Source: Deltaproteobacteria bacterium
Lineage (GTDB): Bacteria > Desulfobacterota > Desulfuromonadia > Desulfuromonadales > BM103
Length of the DNA: 39,122 nt
Assembly: GCA_024636215.1 (NCBI GenBank)
Contig: JAGXHL010000069.1
Coordinates: 1 to 39,122, forward strand
Direction of reading: 5' to 3'
Part shown: in pieces, positions 23,228 through 30,991 of the stretch
Layout: the number at the start of each line of letters is the position of its first letter
Position numbering within the stretch: position 1 is the first letter of the stretch
Position numbers and translations under genes: made by a program
Notes under the pieces: generated by a model
Databases searched by the model: none
Seen by the model: only the letters and a program-made list of their open reading frames with translations
Told to the model about the DNA's origin: nothing

Positions 23228-24698
23228 TAGGCAGTTGCTTAACCTTTGAACGCAGATAGCGTCGAATGCTGTTGCGGGCACGTGGCGTAACGGCCCACTC
23301 CAACCACTTCGGCAAGACAGTCGGTCGATCTGAGGTTTCGACATCGATCTGATCTCCATCCATCAAGCGGGCCTTGAGTTGGCGGATCTTGCCATTAATC
23401 CGCACGCGAACCGCGTGCAAACCCAGCTGTTCATGGATATTGAAGGCAAAGTCCAGAGCACTGCTTCCCTCGGGGAGGGAGCGCACCTCTCCCAGAGGGG
23501 TATAAACCTGGATTGACGCAGAGGCCAGACGCAGACTTTCCATGTCAAAAGCCGACTCACCTTCGATCAGGGACTGCATCAAATCCTCAAAACTGGAACT
23601 GCGGAACTCAAAGCCGGGAGCTAAAACACCTGACTCATTGAAACGCGACAGTTTACGCGTCGTGATCTCCACGCGCAATCGAACCTCGCCGGCCTGGACA
23701 GTGGTTTTCAGCGCCTGGTAACCAAATTGAGACGGCATATTCAAATGATCACGCAGCTTGCCGGGAATCGGGGGGTAAAGACGGTGCAACAAACCCAGGG
23801 TATGGTAAGCATCAAGAAACCGGTCGACCAGGATATCCAGGGTATAGAGAGCAGGCAGGCCTCGGCCGGTCGATCGCGCAGCGGCAATGGAGAAATGACG
23901 CCAACGGTCCTTGAGCAAGGCATCAATCTTATGATGCTCCAGAATATTACGGACTTCAGAGCGGATGCGACCAAAAGAAGACTCGTGAAGATCGCGAATT
24001 TCTCGAACCAGGGTATCATATCGATCTGCCCTGGTCGGATAAAGAATCCTCAGGGACAGGGAATCGAGCTCTGTGGCAACACGGCCCATGCCGAGATGCC
24101 TGGCCAAAGGCACATAGATCGTCCGGGTCTCTTCGGCGATCAGACGTTGCTTTTCGGCGTTCAAGGCCTGAATCGTCTGCAGATTGTCAATACGATCCCA
24201 GAATTTCAGACAGAGGACCCGAATATCCCTGACAGCAAGCAGGACCTGTTTGCGATAGGTCTGCTCTTTCAAGACACTGCGACTGAGGAGATCATCATCG
24301 ACTTTGGTCAGGCCATCAACCAGCAGGCCGATTTCCATACCAAACACTTCACTCACATCTTCAAGTGTTGTGGAAGTGTCTTCTACGACATCATGCAAAA
24401 GAGCAGCGATGACAGAGGCAAAATCCATCCAGTGCCTGGCGGCCAGATGGGCAACCCGCAAAGGATGGAAGAAATACGGTTCGCCCGATTTACGAACCTG
24501 CTTACTGTGCGCATCCTGTGCCAGCTGCAGAGCTTTTTGCAGCGCATCAATCGAGTCGTCGAGAACCTGTTCGCTCAGGCTGCCGCCATGATGCGTTACC
24601 AGCAGTTCCATGATCTCGTTGATCAGCTTCTTTTGCCGCTTATCATCATGTTTCTCCGCCGCGACCGGCAGCGCTATCGGTTGATGAATTCTATCCAT
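23220..24698 (-). CDS. RelA/SpoT homologue, hydrolase-type with degraded synthetase domain
   Basis: A 492-aa RSH protein. The HD hydrolase domain appears complete: HSKQVRKSGEPYFFHP (64-79), HDVVEDT (102-108) and KFWDRIDNLQT (165-175). The synthetase region is short and poorly conserved. PIPGKLRDHLNMPSQFGYQ keeps the outline of the family, but the block before it is contracted and the basic substrate-binding residues are missing. A TGS domain lies near residues 385-455 (VYTPLGEVRSLPEGSSALDF). The long C-terminal regulatory part of RelA/SpoT (about 700 aa in total) is absent. I infer (p)ppGpp hydrolysis or binding rather than synthesis. It is coupled to the deacetylase gene. Confidence 0.85.
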   Translation of the reverse strand: MDRIHQPIALPVAAEKHDDKRQKKLINEIMELLVTHHGGSLSEQVLDDSIDALQKALQLAQDAHSKQVRKSGEPYFFHPLRVAHLAARHWMDFASVIAALLHDVVEDTSTTLEDVSEVFGMEIGLLVDGLTKVDDDLLSRSVLKEQTYRKQVLLAVRDIRVLCLKFWDRIDNLQTIQALNAEKQRLIAEETRTIYVPLARHLGMGRVATELDSLSLRILYPTRADRYDTLVREIRDLHESSFGRIRSEVRNILEHHKIDALLKDRWRHFSIAAARSTGRGLPALYTLDILVDRFLDAYHTLGLLHRLYPPIPGKLRDHLNMPSQFGYQALKTTVQAGEVRLRVEITTRKLSRFNESGVLAPGFEFRSSSFEDLMQSLIEGESAFDMESLRLASASIQVYTPLGEVRSLPEGSSALDFAFNIHEQLGLHAVRVRINGKIRQLKARLMDGDQIDVETSDRPTVLPKWLEWAVTPRARNSIRRYLRSKVKQLPND

Positions 24699-24870
24699 GC
24701 AAACTTATACCTGTTGACAAGATGGAAATGAGTAATCATCGTTGCAGCAGAGAGGATGACAGCGCCTCATCAGCTTCAGAACTTCGGCCGATCTTAATGC
24801 AGAATCAGCCGACCCGCAACCCTGTTCAGCATTCTGATTAAAAACACCATGGCAGACTGTCGACGAACTG

Positions 24871-25218
24871 CTAGCCCGGTGGCCAGGTCATGTCTCTTCC
24901 GCCCAGCAAGTGGAAGTGGACATGCCAGACAGTCTGTCCGCCAGCTTCGTTGCAATTGTTCACCACCCGGAAGCCGTCTTCCGAGAAGCCCAGGTCATGG
25001 GCAAGTTTACCGGCAATCTGAAAGACATGGCCAATCATTTCATTGTCTGCACTCGTCAAGTCCAGAGTGGTGCGAATATGCTTGCGCGGTACGATCAGCA
25101 TATGATCAGGAGCTTGAGGGTTGATATCCTCAAGAACAACCACCTGATCGTCTTGATAAACGGTCTTTGCCGGGATTTCACCGGCGATAATTTTACAGAA
25201 GATGCAGTTGTCCGGCAT
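24871..25218 (-). CDS. HIT family protein (Hint-like nucleotide hydrolase)
   Basis: A 115-aa histidine-triad protein, likely a purine nucleoside phosphoramidase of the HinT type. The N-terminus has the zinc-type CIFCKIIAGEIPAKTVYQDD. The catalytic triad HVHFHLL is near residue 100, preceded by NEAGGQTVWH. The ATG at 25218 has AAGGAGGAG just upstream. The gene begins within the last 26 bp of the ATPase gene, so it is part of that operon. Confidence 0.94.
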   Translation of the reverse strand: MPDNCIFCKIIAGEIPAKTVYQDDQVVVLEDINPQAPDHMLIVPRKHIRTTLDLTSADNEMIGHVFQIAGKLAHDLGFSEDGFRVVNNCNEAGGQTVWHVHFHLLGGRDMTWPPG

Positions 25219-27466
25219 GCTCTCCTCCTTCATCAGGGGTCGTATCAACAGCGTCCCCATCAAGGGGGACGACATGCCACCTTTCACGGGCAGCACGTTT
25301 ACCTAATTCAAGATTATGACTGAAGACAATCAATTGTCCATCAGCTGAAGCCAGATCGATCAGGTTGAGGGTCTTCGCAAGCCGCTTCTGGTCCAGATGA
25401 ACAAAGGGATCGTCCAGCATCAAAGGCAGAGATCGCCCATCGTCGCGCACCTTGGCCAGGGCCATGCGCAGAGCCAGGTAAATGGCATCAACGGTTCCGC
25501 GGCTGAAATGGTCGACAGGTGTCCAGCGACGGCCGTCAACCTGCACGGAGGGCGCCATGTTTTCATCAAGCCTGATTGCCGTGTAGCGACCTTCGGTCAT
25601 CTTGCCGAACATCTTGCCGGCCTCGGCATTCAATTTCACCAGGTGAGAACGAGTGAACTCGTCAACGGCTGCGGCAAGCAGGTTGATTGATTTGCGCAGG
25701 ATCGAGATACGATTTTCAAGTTCATACTTACGTCTCTGCAGGGGTGATGTGGGACTCTTAACGGAGAGCTCCTGCACCAGAGGGTCTCGCTGTGGGACAA
25801 GCTTGCCTGATTGCCCTTCAGCACCACCCTGAGCTGACTGCCGGCTTGACTTCAATTTCACCTGCAACGCCTGCAGACGAGCCTCTTTTTCCGTCAGGCT
25901 GGCAGAAAACTCAGTCAACCGGGTTTCCAGCTGACGAAGCTCAGCCCCGTCCTCATCATCCTCCCGAGCCTCTTCCGAAACGGCTGACTCCGTACTTTCG
26001 GGTGCTGACGATGCGTGATTGACAGTCTCAACAGAGTCTTCATCCGCAGCATCATCCGATCCCGCTGCAGAGGTAGACCAGTACTGGTCGAGCAAGGCTT
26101 GATGAGTCATCACAAGTTTCTGCAGTCGAACCATATCGACTGCGGAAGTCGGCAGTCCAAGAGCTTCACAACGCTCACTCAGCTCGGCCTGGCGCTGTTG
26201 TGCGGCGGCTTTCTTCTGCTCAAGAGGACCACGCTCCTTGCGACACTGCTGCAGAGATTTTTTCCGGGCGAACTGCCGCCAGGCGACCCAGGCCAGTAGC
26301 GCTACAGTACCGGCACCAGCCACCGCCAGGAGCGGCGTTTTGAAAAAGGGTTGCCACCAGGCAACGCCGGCGAGCACGGCAAAGAGTACCAGCAGACAAC
26401 CAATGATCAGCCAGGGAGACTGGGGAATCTTCTTCTCACGGCTATGCAGAATCGAGAAGGGTTGCTGCAAGGCCGCCAGCTGCTGCCGTATTTCAGAGGC
26501 CTCGGCTAGCAACTCCGGCAATTGTCGTGGCGGGTTGGACGGCAAACCGACAGCAGTCAGTTTTTCGGCAAGCGCCCCTTTTGCGTCCGGCGCCATGCTC
26601 TTTACCGTCTCAGTATCGCTCTTTACCGCCTCAGCGTCCTCTGCCGATGCCGGCGCCTCTCTGTTGCCGGTCGTCCGTTGACGAAAGCGCTCGACATAAC
26701 GCTGCCCCTTTTGATACTCGCCGCGTTCAAACTCAAGCTCCTCCGCCAGGTTTTGTATCTCCGCTTCCAGATCTGCCTGAGGTTCTTCGGCTTCGGACTT
26801 ATCAATCTCTACAAAAACTGGCACGGTTGTTCCGTCACCCTGCTCTGCCAACTGCCGGCAGACGATTTCATACTCGCGGTCGCGTTGTTTGTCTCGCCCC
26901 CAGGGGTTACTTCGGGTCAGGTCAAAATGCTCTTCCAGCAACTTATCGAGGATATCTGCATAATCGGCTTCAGCCGTGCCGCTTACCAGGGTCCTCAGTT
27001 TGAGGGCGAGTTCGTCACCGCTCCAGGTCTGCGGATGATGCCCGAAAAAGTAAGTCGCACGGAACAACTTTTCATCGGCAACGCCGATCAATTTTTCGAG
27101 CAGCTCCCGGTATTCGCGACAAGAGGCGCTCCGACCCCGCAACGGAGCCTTGCCTGAAAACTGCGACCTGACATGATAAAGGTCATCTTTTTCGACCAGC
27201 TCGACCTCATCGGTGAGCAGGTTGCGCTTGACCTCCACAGTATGCCCCCGGCCTTCAAAAAAAAGCGCTGCAGAACACAGGTTGCGACCCCAGGGCTTAA
27301 AACGTTCCAGACGATTTGTGCCAAACAGGACGGCGGGAACCGCCTCGGCAAGCGTTGTTTTCCCGGCTTCATTGGGCCCGATGACGAGATTCAAACCGCG
27401 TCGAAACTCAACCGTCTGACCCCGGAATCTGCCAAAACTCTCCAGTTCAATGCTGCGCAGTATCAT
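25193..27466 (-). CDS. SMC/RecF-like AAA ATPase with central membrane segments (YhaN-like)
   Basis: A 757-aa ABC-type head protein. Walker A is GPNEAGKTT at residues 30-38. The signature-like FSRGTVDAIYLALRMAL and Walker B LMLDDPFVHLD (about 680-690), then the switch FSHNLE, lie near the C-terminus. Between the heads are coiled-coil-rich regions and two hydrophobic stretches at about 350-395 (LIIGCLLVLFAVLAGVAWW and LLAVAGAGTVALLAWVAW). The layout recalls Bacillus YhaN, which partners a YhaO/SbcD-type nuclease, but no nuclease gene is adjacent. Start overlaps the 61-aa gene by 4 bp. The function is unknown; a DNA-end or membrane-associated repair role is a guess. Confidence 0.85.
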   Translation of the reverse strand: MILRSIELESFGRFRGQTVEFRRGLNLVIGPNEAGKTTLAEAVPAVLFGTNRLERFKPWGRNLCSAALFFEGRGHTVEVKRNLLTDEVELVEKDDLYHVRSQFSGKAPLRGRSASCREYRELLEKLIGVADEKLFRATYFFGHHPQTWSGDELALKLRTLVSGTAEADYADILDKLLEEHFDLTRSNPWGRDKQRDREYEIVCRQLAEQGDGTTVPVFVEIDKSEAEEPQADLEAEIQNLAEELEFERGEYQKGQRYVERFRQRTTGNREAPASAEDAEAVKSDTETVKSMAPDAKGALAEKLTAVGLPSNPPRQLPELLAEASEIRQQLAALQQPFSILHSREKKIPQSPWLIIGCLLVLFAVLAGVAWWQPFFKTPLLAVAGAGTVALLAWVAWRQFARKKSLQQCRKERGPLEQKKAAAQQRQAELSERCEALGLPTSAVDMVRLQKLVMTHQALLDQYWSTSAAGSDDAADEDSVETVNHASSAPESTESAVSEEAREDDEDGAELRQLETRLTEFSASLTEKEARLQALQVKLKSSRQSAQGGAEGQSGKLVPQRDPLVQELSVKSPTSPLQRRKYELENRISILRKSINLLAAAVDEFTRSHLVKLNAEAGKMFGKMTEGRYTAIRLDENMAPSVQVDGRRWTPVDHFSRGTVDAIYLALRMALAKVRDDGRSLPLMLDDPFVHLDQKRLAKTLNLIDLASADGQLIVFSHNLELGKRAARERWHVVPLDGDAVDTTPDEGGEHAGQLHLL

Positions 27467-27648
27467 AAGACCCCACCATCCATAGACTGAAACCGTTCCA
27501 GCAGCAGCTGCAAGGCCTCTTCCAGCAGCTTAAGCTCATGCTCATCAGCACGTTCAGCCTGCTTAAGCACCTTGCGGACGAGGACACCCCGAACACTCTC
27601 TTCACGGGCTATTGTTTCTATCTGTGCGCTACCCAGTAAACCTGTCAT
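27463..27648 (-). CDS. Small hypothetical protein in the ATPase operon (61 aa)
   Basis: A 61-aa helical, charged protein I do not recognise. It contains QIETIAREESVRGVLVRKVL and a leucine-rich EHELKLLEEALQLLLERF, which may form a short coiled coil. GGGGGAG lies five bases before the ATG, which overlaps the U32 stop (ATGA). Its own stop overlaps the ATPase start (ATGA). The tight overlaps and good ribosome binding site support a real gene, possibly a small partner of the ATPase. Confidence 0.72.
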   Translation of the reverse strand: MTGLLGSAQIETIAREESVRGVLVRKVLKQAERADEHELKLLEEALQLLLERFQSMDGGVL

Positions 27649-28607
27649 ACCGCTCCCCCATGCAAAAACTCTGGATAGTAACAAACGTTCTGATGGCATA
27701 CCGCACCGAACCTTTCCTTATGGGCAGCCATCGCCTTGCTGTGATAGTCGGCAAAATCAACGGACTCACTTGCCAACCTCAGAAACTCTTTCGCCAATCT
27801 GACATTTCTGACTTTCTGCGCAGCCGGGGCACCACGGCCGACCAGTTTCAAACCCTTTACACCGGCCTTCTGCAAAAACGGCATAGCACAGAGGCCACAG
27901 CCGTGACGACGATTCGTCTCCGACCAGCTTCTCTGCCTCTTCATCACAGCTTGCAAATTCTCGTAAGCCTTTTTGCCAAGCGGTTCAATCTGGTAGGGAA
28001 TTTCACATGGCCAGATCTTGTCCGGGCTGGAATGATGAAAGGTACATAGACCTTCCGTATTCGGACATTTACCGACCAGCAGAAAAGCATCAAAGTGAAT
28101 CTCGGGAACCTCCCTGATAACCGCTGCCATGTCAGCAACAGTCAAATGCCTGGGCAGGACCACGCGCTGCATCCCCTGCTCGGCCATGAAGCTTACCGAT
28201 CCGGCATTGCTCAAGTGCGCCAGGGTGCTGGCATGATATTCAATCTCGGGGTGTCGCCTCTTCAGAAGACGCAACACGCCGACATCAGCCAGGATCAGGC
28301 TGTCTATGCCGAGCGCGACCATGCGATCGATGTAACCGGTCAGCATGGTCAATTGTGCCTCTGTATAAAAAGGCGCATTCAAGGTTAAAGCAAAGGTTTT
28401 ACCTCGCTTGTGAACCAGATCGATAACCGCCTTCAACTCCCCCTCCGTAGCAATCTGCGCAGCCGGAAAAGTTCTCTGGTTGAGCGATGCTGCCAGGCTG
28501 TAATCCTCCCATTCATCAGGGAGATAGCCGCCGTAAAGTTCATCGGCTCCGGCCTCCAGAAGCAAGGCTGTTTCGTGTAAATTGTCGACGGGCGAGATGA
28601 TGCGCAT
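27645..28607 (-). CDS. Peptidase U32 family protein, cysteine-rich
   Basis: A 320-aa U32-type TIM-barrel protein. The N-terminus EAGADELYGGYLP and the LNAPFYTEAQ and HASTLAHLSNAG blocks are typical. It has cysteines at 181 and 188 (KCPNTEGLC), 201 (WPC), 237 and 240 (HGCGLC), and 304 and 309 (AVCHQNVC). The UbiU/UbiV relatives bind a [4Fe-4S] cluster through four cysteines and take part in oxygen-independent hydroxylation. A cluster here is therefore plausible. The substrate is unknown. Its start is 1 bp after the tetrapyrrole methylase stop and its stop overlaps the 61-aa gene. Confidence 0.85.
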   Translation of the reverse strand: MRIISPVDNLHETALLLEAGADELYGGYLPDEWEDYSLAASLNQRTFPAAQIATEGELKAVIDLVHKRGKTFALTLNAPFYTEAQLTMLTGYIDRMVALGIDSLILADVGVLRLLKRRHPEIEYHASTLAHLSNAGSVSFMAEQGMQRVVLPRHLTVADMAAVIREVPEIHFDAFLLVGKCPNTEGLCTFHHSSPDKIWPCEIPYQIEPLGKKAYENLQAVMKRQRSWSETNRRHGCGLCAMPFLQKAGVKGLKLVGRGAPAAQKVRNVRLAKEFLRLASESVDFADYHSKAMAAHKERFGAVCHQNVCYYPEFLHGGAV

Positions 28608-28608
28608 C

Positions 28609-29379
28609 TTAACTATGGTCCTGAAATTTCCAGATATGATCGCGTCGATAATCCCACCAGGCGGGATCGGCCTCTGCCGTCAAGCTTTCACCAACCAGGA
28701 TTAATGTCAAGGCCGGGCGCGGATCAGGGCTGTCCAGGTTAAAGAAATCACGGCTGCCAACGCACGCAACAATGGTATCAAGGGTTGCAACAACGACATC
28801 TTCATCAGGGAGCCCGACTCGATGAGCCAGGGCAATCGGAACATCTTTACCGTAACCTTTGCGGAGTTGCGTAACCAGATCCGGCAATGGGATATTATTC
28901 ATATAGATCAGGAGTGAAACGCCCGGAGCGGCGAAATCACCCATGGTCGGGGCATCAGGGCCATCACCAAGGGTGCGCGGCGAAGCGAGGATCGCCCGAC
29001 TGCAAACACCGGGCAGGTCGAGGGTTTTTTTCAAAAGCGCCGAAGCCGCGTTGGCGGCACCAACCCCGGGCACCACCACAGCCTGGGGTCCCAAGGCATC
29101 GACGAGAGCCTGAAACGGTGAATAAAAAGTCAAATCACCGGGGACCAGGAACGCGACCGGAGCGGCAGCCAGTTGCAGTCTGATCTGTGCGATCAGGTCT
29201 GCAAAATAATGTTCAAAGGGGATAAACAGTTCTTTCCCCTCCAGAAGCTCCGCAAACGTCTGTTGATAGGGAGAAGGCAGGTAAACAAACTTGCACTCTT
29301 TGAGCAGACGCTCTGCACGACGGGTCAGCAGCTCCGGGTCACCGGGGCCGGCACCCAGAAAATAGATCTGATGACTCAT
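28609..29379 (-). CDS. Tetrapyrrole methylase family protein (precorrin-4 methyltransferase-like)
   Basis: A 256-aa class III SAM methyltransferase. It has the N-terminal GAGPGDPELLTRRAERLL motif and the internal VPGDLTFYSP and VPGVGAANAASALL blocks of the CobM/CbiF/CobI group. There are no other cobalamin, sirohaem or haem genes nearby. The gene overlaps tlyA by 4 bp and is followed 1 bp later by a U32 gene. It may methylate a different substrate, or be a displaced corrin enzyme. The precise activity cannot be told from sequence. Confidence 0.82.
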   Translation of the reverse strand: MSHQIYFLGAGPGDPELLTRRAERLLKECKFVYLPSPYQQTFAELLEGKELFIPFEHYFADLIAQIRLQLAAAPVAFLVPGDLTFYSPFQALVDALGPQAVVVPGVGAANAASALLKKTLDLPGVCSRAILASPRTLGDGPDAPTMGDFAAPGVSLLIYMNNIPLPDLVTQLRKGYGKDVPIALAHRVGLPDEDVVVATLDTIVACVGSRDFFNLDSPDPRPALTLILVGESLTAEADPAWWDYRRDHIWKFQDHS

Positions 29380-30122
29380 AAGTTTCGCTCCAGTCGCAGG
29401 TGAATCAGGAACTCTTTATTGCCCTTCGGCCCCAGGACCGGGCTGTCGCAAACCTCAAGCACCTGGCAGCCGAGCTGCTCCGAATAAAGTTTGATCCTGG
29501 CAACGACTTCGAGATGCTGGTCGGGATCACGAACAACACCACCTTTGCCGACCTGCCCCTTACCCACCTCGAACTGTGGTTTGATCAGTGCAACGATATC
29601 ACTGCAGGGTTTTAACAGGGCAAGGGTTGACGGCAAGACTTTTTCCAGAGAAATAAACGAGGCATCAATCACGGCAAGATCCGGAGGCTCATCAAGCTGG
29701 TCTGCGCTAAGGTGTCTGATATTGGTCCGTTCAAGATTCTGGACCCGGTCGTCATCTCGTAATGTCCATGCCAACTGTCCGTAACCGACATCCACAGCTA
29801 TGACTTTTGCGGCACCATTTTGTAGCAGGCAATCGGTAAAGCCGCCGGTCGAAGCGCCGACGTCTATAGCGACTCTCCCGGAAATTGCGATATCGAAGCG
29901 TTTCAGCGCCTCTGCGAGCTTCAAGCCGCCGCGTGATACGTAAGGGATGTCCTCACCCCTGAGACGGATGTCTGATGCAGTGTCCACCTGGGAGCCGACC
30001 TTGTCAACCGTCCGCTCGTTCACAAGCACACGACCGGCGAGGATCAGGGCCCTGGCCCGCTCACGTGAGCCAGCCAGTTGTCGCTGTACCATCAGTTTGT
30101 CGATTCGTTCCTTACCAGCCAT
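29376..30122 (-). CDS. tlyA: TlyA family rRNA (cytidine-2'-O)-methyltransferase
   Basis: A 248-aa protein with an N-terminal S4 RNA-binding domain (IDKLMVQRQLAGSRERARAL to about residue 62) and an FtsJ-like methyltransferase domain with the SAM motif AIDVGASTGGFTDCLL. The catalytic-type residues lie in LIKPQFEVGKGQVGKGGVVRDP. Mycobacterial TlyA methylates 16S C1409 and 23S C1920; short TlyA forms modify 23S only. A ribosomal role is likely. Its 3' end overlaps the tetrapyrrole methylase gene by 4 bp. Confidence 0.93.
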   Translation of the reverse strand: MAGKERIDKLMVQRQLAGSRERARALILAGRVLVNERTVDKVGSQVDTASDIRLRGEDIPYVSRGGLKLAEALKRFDIAISGRVAIDVGASTGGFTDCLLQNGAAKVIAVDVGYGQLAWTLRDDDRVQNLERTNIRHLSADQLDEPPDLAVIDASFISLEKVLPSTLALLKPCSDIVALIKPQFEVGKGQVGKGGVVRDPDQHLEVVARIKLYSEQLGCQVLEVCDSPVLGPKGNKEFLIHLRLERNL

Positions 30123-30168
30123 GAATATTTAGAAATCCAGCTCTTGCAAGCGTTATACGAAGGGAACA

Positions 30169-30717
30169 TCAGAGAGTCGCCAGGAGAATATCTCGTTGCG
30201 TACCCTGTTTTTGCTGCAGGCAACGCTGCAGAAACAAACTGAAAATCTGCTCCAGCCATTCAAGCTGTTCGAGGAGCGCGTGCCCAGCCGGAACCAGATG
30301 AAGCATCGCCTTTTGCCTGCGGGCGAACTCAAGGACAGCTTCAGCCGGAACAAGTTCATCGCCCCAACCGTGCACAACAGTCAATTCCCGGGCAATGGCC
30401 TGGGGTGACGCCTGCTCGTAGCCCGGCAGACCAAAGGCTGGCGCCATCAGGAACAGACCGGTCGGGCGAACGACTTGTGAAGCCACGGTTGTCACATAGC
30501 CGCCCATACTGGAACCAACCAGCACGACCGGACCGTCAATCGACTTCACCTCGTCAATCAACCTGGCAACCCTCAATTCAGGGTCACGGTTATCACTGTC
30601 ATCGCGACTGATGACTCCGCAGCCGAAACCTTCAGCGACCTTGGCCAGAATTCTGATCTTGGCTCCCCAAGGGCCGCTTTCTCGGCCATGAGCGAAAATT
30701 ACCGTGATCTGCGACAT
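30169..30717 (-). CDS. Alpha/beta hydrolase family protein
   Basis: A 182-aa hydrolase similar to the YqiA/YcfP-like group. The oxyanion HG motif is in FAHGRESGPWGAK, the nucleophile serine in LVGSSMGGYVTT. The acid is in VHGWGDELVP, and the histidine in LVPAGHALLEQ. The complete triad suggests an active esterase or thioesterase; the substrate is unknown. GAGGGG lies six bases before the ATG. It leads the compact minus-strand set and lies downstream of a gene remnant. Confidence 0.85.
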   Translation of the reverse strand: MSQITVIFAHGRESGPWGAKIRILAKVAEGFGCGVISRDDSDNRDPELRVARLIDEVKSIDGPVVLVGSSMGGYVTTVASQVVRPTGLFLMAPAFGLPGYEQASPQAIARELTVVHGWGDELVPAEAVLEFARRQKAMLHLVPAGHALLEQLEWLEQIFSLFLQRCLQQKQGTQRDILLATL

Positions 30718-30757
30718 TGACTACCCCTCAAAAAATGAGTGCGGACTATAACATATT

Positions 30758-30949
30758 TCAGCGTGAAATTACACGTCCTGCTGCCATAACATGGCACCAG
30801 TGGCAGGTCGAGTAGCCAATGGAAAGGAAAATCAGTTTGTTGTCATCAACGGCACGCCGAAAAGCTTTATCCGCCCAGGGGTACCAATCGACCGGGTTGC
30901 CAACATGTTGTTCGAGATAGGGGCTTTTTTCTGCAGACAGGTGATTCAT
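30758..30949 (-). pseudogene. Truncated N-terminus of a DUF255 thioredoxin-domain protein
   Basis: A 63-codon frame reproduces the first part of the large DUF255/YyaL (SPATA20-like) family: [20 protein letters not shown], then [20 protein letters not shown] text (here [16 protein letters not shown]). It then ends at a stop in AAGRVISR. Full family members are about 600-700 aa, so over 90% is missing. No ribosome binding site is visible. The rest appears deleted between here and the alpha/beta hydrolase gene. Confidence 0.85.
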
Positions 30950-30991
30950 TGGTAAACCATTCTCATCAGTCCACTTTAAGGAATGGGTTGC

